Shown here: piece after piece, positions 1 to 6,025 of the stretch
How positions within the stretch are numbered: the stretch's first letter is position 1
Layout: every line of letters begins with the position of its first letter
Assembly: GCA_023701165.1 (NCBI GenBank)
Contig: JAMPXL010000076.1
Coordinates: 1 to 6,057, forward strand
From: Geothrix sp.
GTDB taxonomy: Bacteria > Acidobacteriota > Holophagae > Holophagales > Holophagaceae
Reading direction: 5' to 3'
Length of the DNA stretch: 6,057 nucleotides
Translations under genes and position numbers: made by a program
Notes under the pieces: generated by a model
Told to the model about the DNA's origin: nothing
Database searches by the model: none
The model's input: only the letters and a program-made list of their open reading frames with translations

Positions 1-830
1 ATGGTCTTCCACATGCTGTTGAAGACGCCGGTGGAGCCGGTGAAGTGCAGACCGGCGAAGTTGCGGTCCTCCAGGGCGATCTTCCCGATCATGGAGCCGC
101 GTCCGGGGATGAAGTTGATGACGCCATCCGGGAGCCCGGCCTCCTTGAAGAGCTGCATGAGGTAGTAGTTCGACACCACGGACGTGGAGGCGGGCTTCCA
201 CACCACGGTGTTGCCCATGATGGCGGGGGCGGTGGCGAGGTTGGCGCCGATGGCGGTGAAGTTGAAGGGCGTCACGGCGAAGACGAAGCCCTCCAGGGCC
301 CGGTAGTGGACGCGGTTCCACACGTGCGGATCGGAGATGGGCTGCTGCTGGTAGATCTGCTCCATGAACTTCGCGTTGAAGCGGAAGAAGTCCGCCGTTT
401 CGCAGGTGCTGTCGATCTCCGCCTGGTAGGCGCTCTTCGACTGGCCCAGCATGGTCGCGGCGTTGAGGATGTAGCGGTATTTGGAGGAGATGAGGCTGCC
501 CATCTTGTGGAAGATGGCGGCGCGGTCCTCCCAGGGCGTGGCCTCCCAGGCCTTCTTGGCGGCCATGGCCGCATCGATGGCCAGGCGGACTTCCGCCTCG
601 CCGGCCTCGTGGAAGGTGGCCAGCACGTGCTGGTGGTCGTGGGGGCACACAGCCGTCTGGGTCTTCCCCGTGCGCACTTCCTTCCCGCCGATGATGAGGG
701 GGATGTCCAGCACCAGGGCGGACTGGCGCGCGAGCTCGGCCTTCAGGAGCGCGCGCTCCTTCGAGCCGGGGGCGTAGGAGAGGATGGGCTCATTGTGGGA
801 TTCGGGCAGGCTGAAGATGGCATTGGACAT
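1..830 (-). CDS. pruA: L-glutamate gamma-semialdehyde (delta-1-pyrroline-5-carboxylate) dehydrogenase, class 1, N-terminal half only
   Basis: This gene starts at 830 and runs off the left edge, leaving 276 residues, about half of a family whose members are usually about 530-560 residues. The enzyme oxidises glutamate semialdehyde, in equilibrium with pyrroline-5-carboxylate, to glutamate using NAD+; it is the second step of proline catabolism, in the cytoplasm. The N-terminus (NEPILSYAPGSKERALLKAEL, residues 13-33) is typical of the ALDH4A1-like class rather than of the bifunctional PutA or of other aldehyde dehydrogenases. The catalytic asparagine is N190 in VTPFNF. Residues 211-213 (WKP) and 263-266 (FTGS) are the cofactor-binding landmarks. 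The general-base Glu and catalytic Cys would lie past the edge. The start is set by GGAGG seven bases upstream. The gene begins 23 bases after the stop of the tungstate-binding gene, so it may be cotranscribed with it. The family assignment is firm; only the C-terminal half is unseen. Confidence 0.93.
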   Translation of the reverse strand, partial: MSNAIFSLPESHNEPILSYAPGSKERALLKAELARQSALVLDIPLIIGGKEVRTGKTQTAVCPHDHQHVLATFHEAGEAEVRLAIDAAMAAKKAWEATPWEDRAAIFHKMGSLISSKYRYILNAATMLGQSKSAYQAEIDSTCETADFFRFNAKFMEQIYQQQPISDPHVWNRVHYRALEGFVFAVTPFNFTAIGANLATAPAIMGNTVVWKPASTSVVSNYYLMQLFKEAGLPDGVINFIPGRGSMIGKIALEDRNFAGLHFTGSTGVFNSMWKT

Positions 831-853
831 GGAAGAACCTCCGTCCGGCGCGC

Positions 854-1690
854 CTATTCCGGCTTGCCGGCATCTGGAAAGAATAGCGGCGAGCCAAAGG
901 CTCCGATTCCGAAATCTTTGATGACGGTCTGCACATCTTTCGACACCAGGAAGTCAGCAAAGGCGCGGGCTCCAGGGGCGTTCGTCTTGGGATGCCGCGC
1001 CGGATTGACCTCGATGACATGGTAGACATTCAGGAGGGCCCCATCGCCTTCGCTGAGGATCTCCAGCCCGAGTTTCTTGCGCAGGGCCAGGTAGGTGCCC
1101 CGATCTGACAATGTGTAAGCCCGCTTCTCGGCCGCGATGGCGAGGGTCTGCCCCATGCCGAGGCCCGTCTGCTGGTACCAGGTCTGGCCTTCGGGCTTGA
1201 GGCCCGCGGCGGCCCAGAGCTTCTTCTCCTGGGCGTGGGTTCCGGAGTTGTCGCCCCGGGACATGAAGACGGCGCCCGCGGAAGCGAGGGCCTGGAGGGC
1301 GGCCCCGGCGGCCTTCCCGCGGAGGCCCGCGGGGTCCGCAGCGGGGCCCAGGAGGACGAAGTCGTTGTGCATGACGATGCGCCGGTTCACGCCGGAGCCC
1401 TCGGCCACGAGGGCCTTTTCCGCATCGGGGGAATGCACCAGCAGCACGTCGGCTTCGCCGCGCTTGCCCATGGCGATGGCCTGGCCCGAACCCACGGCGA
1501 TGGTCTTCACCTGATAGCCCGTCTGCTTCTCGAAGCGGGGGATCAGCTCGTCCAGGAGGCCGGAATCCTGGGTGCTGGTGGTGGTGGCCAGGATGACGGC
1601 CTTCGTGGCCGGAGGCGAGGCCAGGAGACCGGCGCAGGCCAGGGACAGGGCCAGCAGCGCATTCCAGCGGGAGCGTCTCGGGGTTGGCAT
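854..1690 (-). CDS. tupA: Tungstate-type ABC transporter substrate-binding protein (TupA-like)
   Basis: This 278-residue periplasmic protein is predicted to capture tungstate, or possibly molybdate, and deliver it to an ABC permease. Residues 1 to about 31 form a signal peptide: basic PRRSR, a hydrophobic stretch (10-25), and a plausible signal peptidase I site after TKA (29-31). The mature part opens with ATTTSTQDSGLLD (36-48), the hallmark of the TupA family, whose TTTS segment contacts the oxyanion. Then come GSGQA (68-72), ADVLLVHSP (80-88), SRGDNSGTHAQEKKLW (144-159) and YTLSDRGTYL (192-201), all typical of this family. Length is normal. An in-frame ATG 36 bases upstream (1726) is possible, but AAGGAGG five bases before 1690 and the clean signal peptide favour 1690. 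It lies 78 bases downstream of a ModE-type regulator. No permease (TupB) or ATPase (TupC) gene is in the window. The choice between tungstate and molybdate rests on family resemblance. Confidence 0.9.
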   Translation of the reverse strand: MPTPRRSRWNALLALSLACAGLLASPPATKAVILATTTSTQDSGLLDELIPRFEKQTGYQVKTIAVGSGQAIAMGKRGEADVLLVHSPDAEKALVAEGSGVNRRIVMHNDFVLLGPAADPAGLRGKAAGAALQALASAGAVFMSRGDNSGTHAQEKKLWAAAGLKPEGQTWYQQTGLGMGQTLAIAAEKRAYTLSDRGTYLALRKKLGLEILSEGDGALLNVYHVIEVNPARHPKTNAPGARAFADFLVSKDVQTVIKDFGIGAFGSPLFFPDAGKPE

Positions 1691-1768
1691 GGCCGCCTCC
1701 TTGGCGATGGTTTTGTTAGGATACATCGATGGGGCCCCGATGCCCCGTTCCCGGCAGGACTTGTGATG
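1691..1768 (-). promoter_or_regulatory. Leader between the ModE-type gene and tupA, with GATGGGGCCCCGATG near-palindrome
   Basis: This 78-base spacer separates the regulator's stop from the tupA start. It holds the tupA ribosome-binding site (AAGGAGG on the minus strand) and a cluster of symmetric sequence: GATGGGGCCCCGATG at 1728-1742 and the palindrome CATCGATG at 1724-1731. On the minus strand CGATG and CATCG also flank a 14-base AT-richer stretch near TATCCTAAC. No T-tract terminator is seen, so read-through from the regulator is plausible. A second promoter or an operator here is inference from the symmetry only. The sequence does not match the classical ModE box, which is built on TATA-rich half-sites. 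Confidence 0.3.
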
Positions 1769-2128
1769 TCAGTCCAGCAGCCGCTTCCGGAAGGCCCGCA
1801 CGTCGGCGGAAATGGCGGAGGCGGCCTTGGCCTGGATCTCCCGGAAGCGTTTCAGCGCTTCTTCGCCGCAGGGGGTCAGGTGGGCTCCGCCTCCCTGCGG
1901 CCCTCCCTTGGCCGCCAGCACCACGGGGGTGCGGAAGCACTGGTTCATCTCATCCACCAGCAGCCAGGCCTTGCGGTAGCTCATGTCCAGCTTCCGGGCC
2001 GCGGCGGAGATGGAGCCCGTCTGTCCGATGGCCTCCAGCAGGTCGGCCTTGCCCTGGCCCATGGCGATGTCGCTTCCGTAGGCGATGCGGATGCGGATGG
2101 AGGCGGCGGGGGAGGCGGGCTTGGCCAT
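1769..2128 (-). CDS. ModE-type winged-helix regulator without molybdate-binding domains
   Basis: This 119-residue protein is the DNA-binding half of ModE, with no TOBE/Mop oxyanion-binding domains. A ModE/LysR-like helix-turn-helix lies at residues 37-62, with GSISAAARKLDMSYRKAW close to the equivalent helix of E. coli ModE (GSISQGAKDAGISYKSAW). It is followed by EMN (60-62) and a glycine-rich wing GGPQGGGAHLT (75-85). The C-terminal helix (88-116) probably dimerises. Single-domain ModE-like proteins are common next to molybdate and tungstate genes and are thought to regulate them. Two starts are possible: ATG at 2149 has no ribosome-binding site, whereas ATG at 2128 is preceded by GAGG at good spacing, so 2128 is chosen. 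The gene lies upstream of tupA on the same strand and diverges from the moeA operon, so both are natural targets. How it senses metal without a binding domain cannot be read from the sequence. Confidence 0.9.
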   Translation of the reverse strand: MAKPASPAASIRIRIAYGSDIAMGQGKADLLEAIGQTGSISAAARKLDMSYRKAWLLVDEMNQCFRTPVVLAAKGGPQGGGAHLTPCGEEALKRFREIQAKAASAISADVRAFRKRLLD

Positions 2129-2192
2129 GGAAACCTCGGATGGGCCCATTTCAGCACAGGGAGCGGCCGCCGGACTCTGCTAGAAGGGAAGC
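2129..2192. promoter_or_regulatory. Divergent promoter region with palindrome ATGGGCCCAT
   Basis: This 64-base gap separates the start codons of the ModE-type regulator (minus) and of the small membrane protein gene (plus), so both promoters must lie in or near it. It contains a perfect 10-base palindrome, ATGGGCCCAT, at 2140-2149, next to the regulator's ribosome-binding site, and AAGGGAAGC before the plus-strand start at 2193. No good -35/-10 pair could be picked on either strand. Autoregulation by the ModE-type protein at the palindrome is an inference. Confidence 0.4.
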
Positions 2193-2636
2193 ATGGATTC
2201 CATCACCCCGGACCGTCCCCCGCGGCGGACCCTCCTCCAGGCGCTCTGCCCCCCGGCGCCCCGCCACTTCCCCTGGGCCCGGCCCGTCCAGCTGGCGCTG
2301 CGCAGCCTCCACATCGCGGCCATGGCCATGGTGGTGGGGGCGCTCCCCTTCGGTGCGGACTTCCAGGCGCTGCGCCTGCCGATCCTGCTCACCGTGGGAA
2401 GCGGAGCCCTGCTCTTCGCCATCGACCTGGCCCGGGATGCCGCCATCCTCACCCAGGGGAGCGGCGTGGCCGTGCTGCTGAAGCTGGCCCTGCTGGGTGC
2501 AGGCGTGCTGCAACCCTCGGCCCGGCTGCCCTGGTACCTGGCTGCCACCCTGGTGGCCTCCGTGGGCTCCCACATGCCGGGGGCGTGGCGGCATTTCTCC
2601 TTCACCCAAGGGAAGGTCATGAGGTACCCGGATTGA
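2193..2636 (+). CDS. Small membrane protein of unknown function, coupled to moeA
   Basis: This 147-residue protein is predicted to sit in the inner membrane. A basic, proline-rich cytoplasmic-looking N-terminus (1-31) is followed by about four hydrophobic segments near residues 33-52, 62-80, 92-107 and 113-127. A short polar tail includes GSHMPGAWRHFSF (125-137). The histidines in RSLHIAAM (37-44) and in the SHMP...RH motif are the most conspicuous polar residues near membrane segments and could bind a metal or haem, but this is speculation. I do not recognise the family with certainty. The ATG is preceded by AAGGG at suitable spacing. Its TGA overlaps the moeA ATG by one base, so the two are almost surely cotranscribed and translationally coupled. 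Position opposite a ModE-type regulator and before moeA suggests a role tied to molybdenum or tungsten handling. Confidence 0.8.
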   Translation: MDSITPDRPPRRTLLQALCPPAPRHFPWARPVQLALRSLHIAAMAMVVGALPFGADFQALRLPILLTVGSGALLFAIDLARDAAILTQGSGVAVLLKLALLGAGVLQPSARLPWYLAATLVASVGSHMPGAWRHFSFTQGKVMRYPD

Positions 2637-3862
2637 TGCCAACACCTGCCGAAGCGCTCGCGCTGATCCTCGATCGCATCACGCCCCTCCCGCCGAGGCG
2701 CCTGCCCCTGGCGGAGGCCCTGGGCCTGGCGGCGTCGGAGGCCATCGCCTCGGGCGAACAGGTTCCCCCGTTCACCAACTCCGCCATGGACGGCTATGCC
2801 GTCCGGGCCGCCGACCTCGCGGAAGCGTCACCGGAAAGCCCCGTGCGCCTGCGGGTACTGGGAGACCTGGCCGCCGGGGCCATGCCGGACCGGGCCGTGG
2901 CCGCCGGCACCGCCTGGCGCATCATGACCGGCGCGCCGCTGCCGGAAGGGGCGGATTCCGTGGTGCCCGTGGAGGACACGATCCGCGGCGAGGGCTGGAT
3001 GGAGGCCCGCAAGCCCCTCCGGAGCGGGATCCACATCCGCCTGGCAGGAGAGGACATCCAGGCCGGACTGGCGCTGGTGGCGGCGGGTCAGGCGCTGCGG
3101 CCCGGCGACCTGGGCGTGCTGGCCGCCGTGGGCCTTGCCGCCGTGCCGGTCCATCCGCGGGTCCGCGTGGCCGTGCTCACCACGGGGGACGAGCTGGTGG
3201 ACGCCTCCGGACAGCCCGGCCCGGGGCAGATCCGCGACGCGAACATCCACGCCATCTGCGCCCAGGTGGCCGCCTGCGGGGCGGTCCCGGTCCCCTTCGC
3301 GCGGGTGCCGGATGACCGGGCCGCGCTGGCCTCGGTCCTCCGGGAGGCCATGCAGGCCGACGCGATCCTCACCACCGGCGGCATCTCCGTGGGCGACTAC
3401 GACTTCATGAAGGGCATGCTGGAGGAGCTGGGCGCCGAGCGCATCTTCTGGAAGGTGGCCCAGAAACCCGGCGGGCCGCTGGGCTTCTGGATGCTCGGCT
3501 CCACGCCGGTCTTCGGCATCCCCGGCAATCCCGTGGCCGCCATGCTCATGGTGGAGGAATACGTGCGGCCGGCCCTGCGGCGCATGATGGGCTTCGCGAA
3601 GCTCCACCGGCCCCTGGCCGAGGCGGGCCTGGAGGGCGGCTGGACGGGCAAGGCCGGCGACCCCCGCACCACCTTCCTGCGGGTGGTGGCCCGGCGCGAA
3701 GGGGAGCGCCTCCAGGCGCGGCTCACGGGCCCGCAGGGATCCGCCATCCTCTCCTCCATGCTCCACGCCAACGCCCTGGCGGTGATTCCTGCGGGCACGG
3801 ATCGCGTGGAGCCCGGCGGGAAGGTCCAGCTCCACCTCACGGAGCTCGCGGAAGATCACTGA
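2636..3862 (+). CDS. moeA: Molybdopterin molybdenumtransferase MoeA
   Basis: MoeA inserts molybdate, or tungstate in some organisms, into adenylylated molybdopterin, the last step of basic Moco synthesis, in the cytoplasm. The 408-residue length matches E. coli MoeA (411). Motifs in order: PPFTNSAMDGYAVR (44-57), RIMTGAPLPEGADSVVPVE (95-113), GED (138-140), TTGDELV (182-188), GQIRDAN (197-203), TTGGISVGDYDF (246-257), QKPGGPLGF (276-284) and FGIPGNPVAA (293-302). Equivalents of the E. coli active-site residues are present: D52, T98, D140, E186, D201, D254 and K277. The C-terminal domain IV (about 325-400) is complete. The start is the ATG overlapping the upstream TGA; GAGGT ten bases upstream is spaced widely, so coupling to the upstream gene probably helps. 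The reading frame stays open for about 1.4 kb upstream, but that part is antisense to tupA and the regulator and does not look like protein. Confidence 0.96.
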   Translation: MPTPAEALALILDRITPLPPRRLPLAEALGLAASEAIASGEQVPPFTNSAMDGYAVRAADLAEASPESPVRLRVLGDLAAGAMPDRAVAAGTAWRIMTGAPLPEGADSVVPVEDTIRGEGWMEARKPLRSGIHIRLAGEDIQAGLALVAAGQALRPGDLGVLAAVGLAAVPVHPRVRVAVLTTGDELVDASGQPGPGQIRDANIHAICAQVAACGAVPVPFARVPDDRAALASVLREAMQADAILTTGGISVGDYDFMKGMLEELGAERIFWKVAQKPGGPLGFWMLGSTPVFGIPGNPVAAMLMVEEYVRPALRRMMGFAKLHRPLAEAGLEGGWTGKAGDPRTTFLRVVARREGERLQARLTGPQGSAILSSMLHANALAVIPAGTDRVEPGGKVQLHLTELAEDH

Positions 3863-3900
3863 TCCCAGTGAGCGTTCAATCAGAGCGGAAAGAACGTTTT

Positions 3901-3992
3901 TCACCACCAAGGCACCAAGATCACCAAGAACTGCAAAAGCCGTAGGTCTTGGCTTTTCTTGGTGCCTTGGTGTCTTGGTGTCTTGGTGGTGA
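3901..3992. repeat. Mirrored array of 9-base CACCAAG units forming a large imperfect hairpin
   Basis: The left arm (3901-3929) has about three units on a 9-base period of the form CACCAAGRC. The right arm (3958-3992) has about four reverse-complement units (CTTGGTG). Between them lies a perfect inner stem, AAAAGCC (3935-3941) and GGCTTTT (3951-3957), around a nine-base loop. The outer ends pair as TCACCACC with GGTGGTGA. The whole can fold into one long hairpin with a bulge of about six bases. It begins 39 bases after moeA, so it may stop transcription or protect the 3' end, but no strong T-tract follows. Similar short-period arrays are, from memory, scattered between genes in several bacterial phyla, often translated by mistake into TKTPRHQ-like peptides. 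The 9-base period keeps reading frames open, so such peptides should not be annotated. Confidence 0.88.
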
Positions 3993-4057
3993 TCCTTGTC
4001 TTTCGAAGGCAAGGTCAGATGGCTCTGTTGGTGCTACAACTGCGCGGGGAGGACACC

Positions 4058-4444
4058 ATGGCCATCCGGGTGGTGCGGCTGGGAACGCCGAGAGAGCCCG
4101 GAGAGGGCCTGCGGATCGGGACCGTGCGCCGTCCGCCGCGGGGGGTGCCCAAGGCGGAGTTCGCGTCGCGCGATTTCTACGATGTGTGGCTGCCGGAGGC
4201 GGCGCCCAGCGAGGCGCTGGTGAAGGAGGCCCAGGCGGCGGCGGACGACCGGGCCTGGGCGGCTTTCCGGAAGAAGTACCGGGCGGAGATGGCCCAGCCC
4301 GAGCGGGCACGCCTGCTGGATCTGCTGGTGGCCTTCTCGCAGAAGGCCGATCTGTCCGTGGGCTGCTACTGCGAGGACGAGTCGACGTGCCACCGCTCAG
4401 TGCTGCGGGACCTGCTGGCCGAGCGGGGTGCGGATATCCGCTGA
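4058..4444 (+). CDS. DUF488 family protein
   Basis: This 128-residue soluble cytoplasmic protein belongs to DUF488. Characteristic stretches are RIGTVRRPPRGVPK (19-32), a DFYDVWLPEAAPS block (39-51), FRKKYRAEM (70-78), and the C-terminal SVGCYCEDESTCHRSVL (100-116), whose C103, C105, C111, H112 and R113 form the conserved Cys/His cluster of the family. The biochemical role is not established; the cluster could bind metal or be redox-active. Length is normal. The ATG at 4058 has GGGGAGG five bases upstream and gives the family's usual N-terminus. An in-frame ATG at 4019 has a weaker AAGG, and any earlier start runs into the repeat array, so both are rejected. It is 56 bases upstream of the transporter gene on the same strand, with no terminator seen, so cotranscription is possible. 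There is no sign that it works with the molybdenum genes to its left. Confidence 0.9.
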   Translation: MAIRVVRLGTPREPGEGLRIGTVRRPPRGVPKAEFASRDFYDVWLPEAAPSEALVKEAQAAADDRAWAAFRKKYRAEMAQPERARLLDLLVAFSQKADLSVGCYCEDESTCHRSVLRDLLAERGADIR

Positions 4445-4500
4445 AGGCACCGGGCAGCCGCCGGGTCATGGCACACTGAATCTCCACCCCGAGGTCCCCG

Positions 4501-5892
4501 ATGACGGCTGAGCTGCCCTTCCGCGAGAATTACCGATTCCCCTCCAGCTTCTGGAGTGCGAACGTCATCGAGCTCTTCGAACGGGCGGCGTTTTATGCGA
4601 TGGCCAGCTTCGTTGTGATCTATCTCGGGCAGTTGGGATTCGGAGCAAATTGGCCCGGAGTGATCAACGGGCCATTGTTGTGGGGAACTTTGTACCTCAT
4701 GCCCATTTTCTCGGGCACCATGGCCGACCGCATCGGTTTCAAGAAAGCCCTGCTCCTCGCCTTCGGTGTCCTAGCCCTGGGATATTTCCTGATGGGAGCC
4801 CCTGTCTGGCTGGGCGGGTACCACCTCCAAAGCACCATGACCGATCGCGTGACGGTGGGGTGGCAGGTCTGGGTCACAGTGATCATGGGCATCCAGTTGA
4901 TTGGCCTTGGCGGGTCCTTCGTCAAACCATGCATTGCAGGCACGGTGCAGAAAACGGCTGGTGCTCGCAAAACGCTCGGGTTCGCCATTTTTTATATGGT
5001 CATCAACATCGGAAGTGTCGTGGGCCGAATCGTGGCCTACTTCGTTCGAAGCCAGAAGGGCTTCGACCTGAGCATCATCTTTGCCGTAAGCATGGCCGCA
5101 GCCTTGGTGGCCTTTTTTATGGTGCTGATCTTCTACAAGGATCCCGATCTGGAAATGGAAGCGGCGGAGAAGGCCCCTTCCAAGTCGATCCGTGACCTCT
5201 TCCTTGGCGTCTTCAAGGCCCTTGGCAATGGCCGGTTTGCCATGTTCATCCTGGTCGCCAGCGGCTTCTACTTCATCTACAACCAGGTCTATACGCTCCT
5301 GCCCCTCTATGTGAAACGCACCGTCGAGCTGAGCCCTCGGATTGACTTGTATACCGCCGCAAATCCAATCGTCATCGTGGCTTTCCAGCTTCTAATTACG
5401 AAGATGTTTGGCAAGCTTCCACCCATCAAGTCCATCATCATCGGCACGGTCATCATCGGGCTGTCGATGCTGATCAACATCCTGCCGATCTACTTTTCGG
5501 GCGGAGTGCAGGAAGGGACAGGATTCTTGTTCTGGGTGCTTCCCCTAGGGTCCGTTTTCGTCATCCTCACGGTTGCTCTCATCGCCTTTGGTGAGCTGTT
5601 TGCTTCGAGTCGCCTCTACGAGTACATCGGTTCCTTGTCTCCCAAAGGGCAGGAAGGGCTGTTCCTTGGGTATGCGCAACTCCCCATGGGGATCGGTGCC
5701 ATCGTCGGGGGGCCCGTGGGCACGCTGTTCTTCAATTACTTCATGTGCCGGAATGCTGAGAAACTCCCGAACGGATTGCTCAAGTTGGACCCCACCTTTG
5801 CCACGCTGGGTTGGGTGATTCTGGGTTCCTTCGGTCTCGCCAGCGCCCTGAGCCTGTGGTTCTACAACCGCTGGCTGCAGAAGCAGGCTTGA
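4501..5892 (+). CDS. POT/PTR family proton-coupled peptide transporter (MFS)
   Basis: This 463-residue inner-membrane transporter belongs to the proton-dependent oligopeptide transporter family and probably imports di- or tripeptides with protons. The ExxER motif of helix 1 is present as E24-L-F-E27-R28, followed by FY. Also visible are SGTMADRIGFKKAL (71-84) after helix 2, GLGGSFVKP (135-143) with the conserved helix-4 lysine K142, the FAIFYMVINIGSVVG signature (161-175), and GELFASS (364-370), whose E365 is at the place of the conserved helix-10 glutamate. About twelve membrane helices can be drawn, with a charged central loop (213-231). The ATG at 4501 has GAGG at normal spacing and gives the usual short N-terminus. 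GC is visibly lower than in the flanking genes, with many ATT, TTT, TTG, GCA and AAA codons, which may mean transfer or a different selection history. Substrate cannot be read from sequence. Confidence 0.93.
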   Translation: MTAELPFRENYRFPSSFWSANVIELFERAAFYAMASFVVIYLGQLGFGANWPGVINGPLLWGTLYLMPIFSGTMADRIGFKKALLLAFGVLALGYFLMGAPVWLGGYHLQSTMTDRVTVGWQVWVTVIMGIQLIGLGGSFVKPCIAGTVQKTAGARKTLGFAIFYMVINIGSVVGRIVAYFVRSQKGFDLSIIFAVSMAAALVAFFMVLIFYKDPDLEMEAAEKAPSKSIRDLFLGVFKALGNGRFAMFILVASGFYFIYNQVYTLLPLYVKRTVELSPRIDLYTAANPIVIVAFQLLITKMFGKLPPIKSIIIGTVIIGLSMLINILPIYFSGGVQEGTGFLFWVLPLGSVFVILTVALIAFGELFASSRLYEYIGSLSPKGQEGLFLGYAQLPMGIGAIVGGPVGTLFFNYFMCRNAEKLPNGLLKLDPTFATLGWVILGSFGLASALSLWFYNRWLQKQA

Positions 5893-5911
5893 GGCACCCA
5901 AAGAAAAGCGG

Positions 5912-6010
5912 TTGTAAGCGGAGGTTGGCGGAGGAGCAGAGGAAAGCAGAGAAAGACCTCGTCTGCTTTTCCTCCGCTTTCCTCCGCCCCTCCGTTCTCC
6001 TCCGCTTATA
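5912..6010. repeat. Mirrored array of GCGGAGG-type units forming a large imperfect hairpin
   Basis: The left arm (5912-5957) carries degenerate units of the form GCGGAGGAR or GCAGAGRAA. The right arm (5961-6010) carries the reverse complements (CTCCGC, CTTTCCTCCGC). The centre is AGAC-CTC-GTCT (5954-5964) with a three-base loop. The outer ends pair as TTGTAAGCGGAGG (5912-5924) with CCTCCGCTTATAA (5999-6011), 12 of 13 positions. The array starts 19 bases after the transporter stop codon and may end its transcript. It has the same layout as the CACCAAG array at 3901-3992 but a different unit. Confidence 0.85.
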
Positions 6011-6025
6011 AATTCATTTTCCGGA

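Noticed and set aside
45..1025. 326-codon plus-strand open frame over the left end
   Set aside because: It is the antisense shadow of pruA and of the 3' end of tupA, with biased His/Gly/Asp/Val composition.
1691..1768. Moco/Tuco riboswitch in the tupA leader
   Set aside because: The spacer is too short for the known Moco RNA fold, and no matching stems were seen.
1235..2635. Long open plus-strand frame leading into moeA
   Set aside because: It is antisense to tupA and the ModE-type gene, its translation is low-complexity Gly/Ala/Pro/Arg, and moeA has its own start at 2636 with the normal family N-terminus.
3901..3992. CRISPR array
   Set aside because: The units are only about 9 bases, adjacent without unique spacers, and reverse orientation halfway. 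This is a mirrored short-period repeat.
3863..3992. Classical intrinsic terminator after moeA
   Set aside because: The hairpin is there, but no clear T-tract follows it on the plus strand; the Ts after GGC belong to the inner stem. Termination remains possible but was not annotated as such.
2828..4012. 394-codon minus-strand open frame opposite moeA
   Set aside because: It is the GC-rich shadow of moeA. Its first residues come from the CACCAAG repeat, and it has no family resemblance and no credible ribosome-binding site.
4469..4485. Sigma-54 promoter (TGGCAC at 4469-4474)
   Set aside because: The matching TTGC element is missing at the required spacing.
3921..4487. Minus-strand open frame across the DUF488 gene
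   Set aside because: Its translation is Pro/Arg/Ala-rich and low in complexity, and the opposite strand carries a clear DUF488 protein with a good ribosome-binding site.
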